This document shows positions 59,807 through 64,000 of a stretch of DNA of 64,000 bases, piece after piece (the stretch's first letter is position 1; every line of letters starts with the position of its first letter). The notes under the pieces were generated by a model, which was not told the origin of the DNA, did not search any database, and saw only the letters and a program-made list of their open reading frames with translations. The stretch is from assembly GCA_035063785.1 (NCBI GenBank), contig JAPSFS010000004.1, positions 1 through 64,000 of the forward strand, read 5' to 3'. The position numbers were made by a program, and so were the translations under genes. Origin of the DNA: Comamonas_C sp026954015. GTDB taxonomy: Bacteria; Pseudomonadota; Gammaproteobacteria; Burkholderiales; Burkholderiaceae_C.

Positions 59807-59830
59807 ACGGGGCGCGAGCCCCGTTTTTTT
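59807..59830 (+). terminator. Intrinsic terminator after ftsH
   Basis: A 7 bp perfect stem (ACGGGGC / GCCCCGT, loop GCGA) is followed by a run of T. It ends just before the folP start, so folP may need its own promoter or read-through. Confidence 0.9.
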
Positions 59831-59839
59831 GAGCCGCGC

Positions 59840-60676
59840 ATGCACTGGCAGACCACCCGCTACTCCATCGATCTGGCGCGCCCGCGCGTGATGGGCATCG
59901 TCAACGTCACGCCCGATTCGTTCTCCGACGGCGGCGAGCATGCGAGCAGCGCCGCGGCCATCGCGCATTGCGAGCGGCTCGTGGCCGAGGGCGCGGACAT
60001 TCTCGACATCGGTGGTGAATCCACGCGCCCCGGCAGCCCACCGCTGCCGCTGGCCGAGGAACTCGCGCGCGTGCTGCCCGTGGTGCGCGCGGCCCTCACG
60101 CTGGGCGTGCCGGTATCGGTCGATACCTACAAGCCGCAGGTGATGCAGGCCGTGCTCGACCTCGGCGCGGACATCATCAACGACGTGTGGGCGCTGCGCC
60201 AGCCGGGCGCGGCGCAGGCCGTGGCACGGCACGGCACGTGCGGCGTGTGCCTGATGCACATGCACCGCGAGCCGCAGACCATGCAGCAGGCGCCAATGCA
60301 GGGCGACGTGGTGCCGCAGGTACTCTCGTTTCTGGAGCGATCCGCGCAGGCCCTGCAAGCGCTGGAGGTGCAAAAGGCTCGTATCTGCATCGATCCCGGC
60401 ATAGGCTTCGGCAAGACGGTGGAGCAGAATTTTGCACTGCTGGCGCGCCAGCGTGCATTGCTCGCGCCGGGCTACCCGCTGGTGGCGGGCTGGTCGCGCA
60501 AATCGTCGCTGGGTACGGTCACCGGCCTGCCCGTGCACGAGCGCGCGGCGGCAAGCGCGGTGGCCGCGGTGCTCGCGGTGCAGCAGGGCGCGGCGGTGGT
60601 GCGCGTGCACGATGTGAAGGAGACCGTGGCCGCGCTGGCCGTCTGGCGCGCTACCCAGGAGCAGATGGCGCATTGA
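59840..60676 (+). CDS. folP: Dihydropteroate synthase
   Basis: This encodes 278 residues. It joins p-aminobenzoate to the pterin pyrophosphate in folate synthesis and is the sulfonamide target. Motifs: VMGIVNVTPDSFSDGGEH, ADILDIGGESTRPGSPPLPL, VPVSVDTYKPQVMQAVLDLG, ICIDPGIGFGKTVEQNFALL and the C-terminal GWSRKSSLG. It is the partner of glmM downstream (10 bases) in a widespread arrangement. The usual start ATG is eight bases after the ftsH terminator. Confidence 0.95.
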   Translation: MHWQTTRYSIDLARPRVMGIVNVTPDSFSDGGEHASSAAAIAHCERLVAEGADILDIGGESTRPGSPPLPLAEELARVLPVVRAALTLGVPVSVDTYKPQVMQAVLDLGADIINDVWALRQPGAAQAVARHGTCGVCLMHMHREPQTMQQAPMQGDVVPQVLSFLERSAQALQALEVQKARICIDPGIGFGKTVEQNFALLARQRALLAPGYPLVAGWSRKSSLGTVTGLPVHERAAASAVAAVLAVQQGAAVVRVHDVKETVAALAVWRATQEQMAH

Positions 60677-60686
60677 GGGGGACACC

Positions 60687-62021
60687 ATGACACGCCAGTA
60701 TTTCGGCACCGACGGCATCCGCGGCACCGTGGGCCAGCCACCGATCACGCCCGACTTCGTCCTGCGCCTGGGCCACGCGGTCGGGCAGGTGTTGCGCCGC
60801 AGCGGCGAGCGCCCGACGGTCGTGATCGGCAAGGACACGCGCATCTCAGGCTACATGCTCGAATCGGCGCTCGAATCGGGCTTCAACTCCGCCGGGGTGG
60901 ACGTGGTGCTGCTCGGGCCGCTGCCCACGCCCGGCGTCGCCTACCTCACACGGGCCTTGCGCGCGAGCCTGGGCGTGGTCATCTCCGCCAGCCACAACCC
61001 GTTTGCCGACAACGGCATCAAGTTCTTCAGCGCGCAGGGCTCCAAGCTGCCCGATGCGTGGGAGCGCGACGTGGAGGCCGCGCTGGACGAGTCGCCCGCG
61101 TGGGTCGGGTCGGCGCAACTGGGCAAGGCGCGGCGCCTGGACGACGCGGCCGGACGCTACATCGAATTCTGCAAGAGCACCTTCGCGCACGACCTCACGC
61201 TGCGCGGACTCAAGATCGTTGTCGACGCGGCGCACGGCGCGGCCTACCACATCGCGCCCAAGGTGTTCCACGAGCTCGGCGCGGACGTGATCGCCATTGG
61301 CTGCGCGCCCGACGGGCTGAACATCAACGACGGCGTGGGTGCGACGCACCCCGATGCGCTGGTGCGCGCGGTACGCGCCAACCATGCCGACGTGGGCGTG
61401 GCGCTCGACGGCGATGCCGACCGGGTGCAGATGGTCGACGCAAGCGGGCGGCTCTACAACGGCGACGAGCTGCTCTACGTGATCGCCACCGAGCGGCTGA
61501 ACCGGGGCGGCGCGGTGCCTGGCGTCGTCGGCACGCTCATGAGCAACATGGCGGTGGAGCAGGCGCTGCGCGCGCGTGGCGTGGAGTTCGTGCGCGCCAA
61601 GGTGGGCGACCGCTACGTGCTCGAAGAGCTGCTGGCGCGCGGCTGGCTGCTCGGCGGCGAAGGCTCGGGCCACCTGCTGGCGCTGGACAAGCACAGCACG
61701 GGCGACGGCCTCGTGAGCGCGCTGCAGGTGCTGCAGGCGTGCGCGCGCAGCAGCAGGACGCTCGCGCAACTGCTCGACGCGGTGCGGCTGTTTCCGCAGG
61801 TGCTGCTCAACGTGCGGCTCGCGCCGGGGCAGGACTGGCAGGCCAATGCGGCGCTGGCGCAGGCCACGCGCGCGGTGCAGGAAGAGATGGGCGACAACGG
61901 CCGCGTGCTGGTGCGCGCCAGCGGCACGGAGCCACTGCTGCGCGTGATGGTCGAGGCGCGCGACGCCGATGCGGCCAACCGTGGCGCGCAGCGCATCGCC
62001 GACGCGGCGCGCGCGGGCTGA
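60687..62021 (+). CDS. glmM: Phosphoglucosamine mutase GlmM
   Basis: This encodes 444 residues. It converts glucosamine-6-phosphate to glucosamine-1-phosphate for peptidoglycan and lipopolysaccharide. The phosphorylated serine is S102 in GVVISASHNPFADNGIKFF. The metal-binding DGDADR is in ALDGDADRVQMVDASG. The substrate loop is GGEGSGHLLALDKHSTGDG, and the C-terminal phosphate-binding part is RVLVRASGTEPLLRVMVEA. A GAGGGGG ribosome site lies before the ATG. MurA in this window acts later in the same wall pathway. Confidence 0.96.
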   Translation: MTRQYFGTDGIRGTVGQPPITPDFVLRLGHAVGQVLRRSGERPTVVIGKDTRISGYMLESALESGFNSAGVDVVLLGPLPTPGVAYLTRALRASLGVVISASHNPFADNGIKFFSAQGSKLPDAWERDVEAALDESPAWVGSAQLGKARRLDDAAGRYIEFCKSTFAHDLTLRGLKIVVDAAHGAAYHIAPKVFHELGADVIAIGCAPDGLNINDGVGATHPDALVRAVRANHADVGVALDGDADRVQMVDASGRLYNGDELLYVIATERLNRGGAVPGVVGTLMSNMAVEQALRARGVEFVRAKVGDRYVLEELLARGWLLGGEGSGHLLALDKHSTGDGLVSALQVLQACARSSRTLAQLLDAVRLFPQVLLNVRLAPGQDWQANAALAQATRAVQEEMGDNGRVLVRASGTEPLLRVMVEARDADAANRGAQRIADAARAG

Positions 62022-62031
62022 TCGAAAGCCC

Positions 62032-62595
62032 TCAGTGCACCAGCAGGCGCGATGAGCGCGGCACGTGCGCCATCAGAAAATCCATCTGGTCAGCCAGGAT
62101 GCGGCGGTTGCGCAGGATGAAGTCTTCCCAGAGGCTGGGCACGTAGGGCGCGTACAGGAGCGGCATGTGCGCCTGCTCGGGCGTGCGCGAGGCCTTGCGG
62201 TGGTTGCAGGCGCGGCAGGCCGTCACCACGTTCATCCAGTGGTTGGCGCCGTGGTGCGCCACCGGCACGATGTGCTCGCGCGTGAGGTCTTCCTCGGCAA
62301 AGTGCCCGCCGCAGTAGGCGCAGATGTTGCGGTCGCGCTGGAACAGCTTGGCGTTGGTGAGGCTGGGCTGCAGGTCGAACGGGTTGATGCCGGGCACACC
62401 GCGCGTGCCGATGATGCTGCTCACCGCGATCTGCGACTGCACGCCCGTGGCCGCGTTGTGCCCGCCGCGAAACAGCGCCACCTGCGCGCCCAGCTCCCAG
62501 CGCACCTCGCCCGCGGCGTAGTGCGTCACCGCCTGCTCCAGCGTGATCCACGACTGGGGCAGCCCCTGTGCCGACAGCTTCAAGACCTTCACCAT
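62032..62595 (-). CDS. HNH endonuclease-domain protein
   Basis: This encodes 187 residues. I start at MVKVLKLSAQGLPQSWITLE, where an AAAGGGGG ribosome site lies upstream; the frame is open further but without homology. The C-terminal half is an HNH nuclease with paired zinc cysteines: NICAYCGGHFAEEDLTREHI, VPVAHHGANHWMNVVTACRA and CNHRKASRTPEQA. The domain resembles restriction or generic HNH proteins of unknown target. It is convergent with glmM, with only 10 bases between the stop codons. No partner methylase is nearby. Confidence 0.85.
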   Translation of the reverse strand: MVKVLKLSAQGLPQSWITLEQAVTHYAAGEVRWELGAQVALFRGGHNAATGVQSQIAVSSIIGTRGVPGINPFDLQPSLTNAKLFQRDRNICAYCGGHFAEEDLTREHIVPVAHHGANHWMNVVTACRACNHRKASRTPEQAHMPLLYAPYVPSLWEDFILRNRRILADQMDFLMAHVPRSSRLLVH

Positions 62596-62687
62596 GCCCC
62601 CTTTCCCCTGCGATGCAGTCACGAGTGCCCAGTCGCCGCGCAGTGCGCGGCGCGACCGGTGCACAATATACTCGGTTTGTAATGAAA

Positions 62688-62735
62688 TACGGCTTCAGCG
62701 CTTGATGGGCAAGCGCAAAAAGCTATGAAAATAAA
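62688..62735. repeat. Short palindromic repeat (family P) upstream of ribF
   Basis: It reads CGGCTTCAGCGCTTGATGGG then CAAGCGCAAAAAGCTATGAA. The hairpin GCGCTTG-ATGGG-CAAGCGC is intact and the A-rich AGCTATGAAAATAAAA end matches the consensus. It lies in the leader of ribF and ends ten bases before the start. Confidence 0.8.
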
Positions 62736-62744
62736 AGCGTTTCG

Positions 62745-63782
62745 ATGAACATTTTCCATGGTCTGCGCGCGCGCGGCGTGGCCGACGCCTGCGCGCTCAC
62801 GATCGGCAACTTCGACGGCGTGCACCGGGGCCACCAGGCGATGCTGGCGCTGCTCGTCAACGAGGCGCGCAACCGCGGCGTGCCCAGTTGCGTGCTCACC
62901 TTCGAGCCGCACCCGCGCGACTATTTCGCCGCGCTGCACCGCAAGCCCGACCTGGCGCCCGCGCGCATCGGCACGCTGCGCGACAAGCTCTCGGAGCTGG
63001 CGCACTGCGGCGTGCAGCAGACGGTGGTGGTGCGCTTCAACCAGCAGCTCGCGCGGCTGCCGGCGCAGGCGTTCATCGACGAGGTGGTGGTGCGGGCGCT
63101 GGGCGCGCGCTACGTGCTCGTGGGCGACGATTTCCGCTACGGCGCGCAGCGCAGCGGCGACTATGCGCAGCTCGACGCCGCCGGGCGCGCGCAAGGCTTC
63201 GACGTGGCGCGCATGATGAGCTACGAGGTGCACGGCGAGCGCGTGTCGAGCACCGCGGTGCGCCAGGCGCTGGCCGCGGGCGACATGCTCGCGACCGAGC
63301 GGCTGCTGGGCCGCCCCTACAGCATCAGCGGCCACGTGGTGCGCGGGCGCCAGCTCGGCCGGGCGCTGGGCGCGCGCAGCGCGGGCGCGGGGGATGGCTT
63401 TCGCACGCTGAACCTGCGCTTTGCGCACTGGAAACCCGCGGCCAGCGGCATCTTCGCGGTGCGCGTGCACGGCCTGCAGGAAGAGCCGCTGCCGGGCGTG
63501 GCCAACCTGGGCGTGCGCCCGTCGCTCGATGCACGCGACGTGAACGGCGGGCAGGTGCTGCTGGAGACGCATTGCCTTGCGTGGCCCGCGGCGCTCGGCC
63601 CCGAGGGGGGCTACGGTAAAATCGTGCGCGTGGAGCTGCTACACAAACTGCACGACGAACTCAAGTACGAAAGCCTCGCGGCGCTCGCCGCCGGCATCGC
63701 GCGCGATTGCGAGGACGCCCGCGCGTACTTCGCCACCACCTACGCCCAGACCCGTCGCCAGACCACGCGCGACCGAATTTGA
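62745..63782 (+). CDS. ribF: Bifunctional riboflavin kinase/FAD synthetase RibF
   Basis: This encodes 345 residues. It converts riboflavin to FMN and FAD. The N-terminal FAD synthetase domain has LTIGNFDGVHRGHQAMLALL, VLTFEPHPRDYFA, YVLVGDDFRYGAQRSGDYAQ and MSYEVHGERVSSTAVRQALA. The C-terminal kinase domain has GRPYSISGHVVRGRQLGRAL and VANLGVRPSLD. No FMN riboswitch is visible in the leader. It precedes ileS, as in most proteobacteria. Confidence 0.95.
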   Translation: MNIFHGLRARGVADACALTIGNFDGVHRGHQAMLALLVNEARNRGVPSCVLTFEPHPRDYFAALHRKPDLAPARIGTLRDKLSELAHCGVQQTVVVRFNQQLARLPAQAFIDEVVVRALGARYVLVGDDFRYGAQRSGDYAQLDAAGRAQGFDVARMMSYEVHGERVSSTAVRQALAAGDMLATERLLGRPYSISGHVVRGRQLGRALGARSAGAGDGFRTLNLRFAHWKPAASGIFAVRVHGLQEEPLPGVANLGVRPSLDARDVNGGQVLLETHCLAWPAALGPEGGYGKIVRVELLHKLHDELKYESLAALAAGIARDCEDARAYFATTYAQTRRQTTRDRI

Positions 63783-63866
63783 CCGGGCCCGCCCCGCCGC
63801 CCCGTCGCACCGTTTTGGCCTTGCAGGCGCCAGTGCCTGAAATGCCGCTCGCATTGAAGGTTGTCC

Positions 63867-64000
63867 ATGTCCGATTCCCGATCCAAGCACGCGCCCGAGA
63901 GCGCCTACCGCGCCACGCTCAACATGCCCGATACGCCGTTTCCCATGCGCGGCGACCTGGCCAAACGCGAGCCCGGCTGGGTCAAGGCGTGGAACGAGGA
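63867..64000 (+). CDS. ileS: Isoleucyl-tRNA synthetase, first 44 codons
   Basis: The N-terminus of a class I isoleucyl-tRNA synthetase is present: MSDSRSKHAPESAYRATLNM, then PDTPFPMRGDLAKREPGWVK. This matches the typical LNxPxTxFPMRGDLxxREP opening. The HIGH and KMSKS motifs lie beyond the window. The ribF-ileS order supports the call. Confidence 0.93.
   Translation, partial: MSDSRSKHAPESAYRATLNMPDTPFPMRGDLAKREPGWVKAWNE

Noticed and set aside
60345..60375. CTGCAAGCGCTGGAGG inside folP as another family-P copy
   Set aside because: Only one arm matches, and the encoded residues fit ordinary variation of dihydropteroate synthase.
62601..62744. FMN riboswitch in the leader of ribF
   Set aside because: The leader is short and holds a family-P repeat; none of the conserved FMN aptamer segments is present.

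Overview
The window is a GC-rich (roughly two-thirds G+C), gene-dense chromosomal segment of a betaproteobacterium. Gene orders such as dnaG-rpoD, mlaFEDACB-ibaG-murA-his, hinT-tatABC-htrA, petABC-sspAB and greA-yhbY-rlmE-ftsH-folP-glmM are typical of Burkholderiales, and the protein wording and small palindromic repeats suggest Comamonadaceae. That placement is inferred from gene content only. There is no rRNA operon, CRISPR array, prophage or intact insertion sequence. No stretch longer than about 300 bases lacks a gene.

Layout. 1-3029 (minus): the 5' part of rpoD, then dnaG. 3102-4751: an acyl-CoA synthetase. 4840-10277: a degenerate-Lgt/TlpA fusion, a small secreted protein, rlmD, a lipoprotein, a Bax-inhibitor-1 protein, a GlcG/HbpS-like protein and a nitrobindin-like protein with atypical base composition. 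10337-12618 (minus): bfd-tonB-exbB-exbD iron genes behind a promoter whose spacer is a Fur-box-like palindrome. 12688-19872: a SWIB protein, an RraA-like protein, an EamA exporter coupled to mnmC, a D-2-hydroxyacid dehydrogenase, a 2OG-Fe dioxygenase, a universal stress protein, a DUF192 protein and a Lys/Ala-rich periplasmic peptide. 20139-22848: icd, then speD-speE (minus).

23053-28858 holds the complete Mla phospholipid transport operon (F-E-D-A-C-B), an ABC-2 exporter pair and a BolA/IbaG gene. It runs into murA and the histidine genes. The his genes are split: hisGD, then benE (opposite strand) and gor, then hisCBHAFIE. Together with a small membrane protein and a patatin, these lead to hinT-tatABC, a DegP-type protease, a Nif3 protein, pdxA, mscL, the petABC cytochrome bc1 operon (whose Rieske protein is expected to be a Tat substrate), sspAB, tRNA-Thr(UGU), uvrC, pdxH-chaC, greA, ftsH-folP-glmM, an HNH nuclease, ribF and the start of ileS.

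The most unusual signal is two families of dispersed non-coding repeats. One is a 45-50 bp palindromic element whose core is roughly GGCGCTTGC-T-GGGCAAGCGCTGGCAGCT. I count about six convincing copies between genes. Three further copies appear to lie in frame inside genes (rlmD, the EamA exporter and a DUF4149 membrane protein), in the manner of Rickettsia palindromic elements. The other is a 161 bp MITE-like element with near-perfect 18 bp terminal inverted repeats. It has two full copies and one 3' remnant, and one full copy is flanked by a 4 bp direct repeat.
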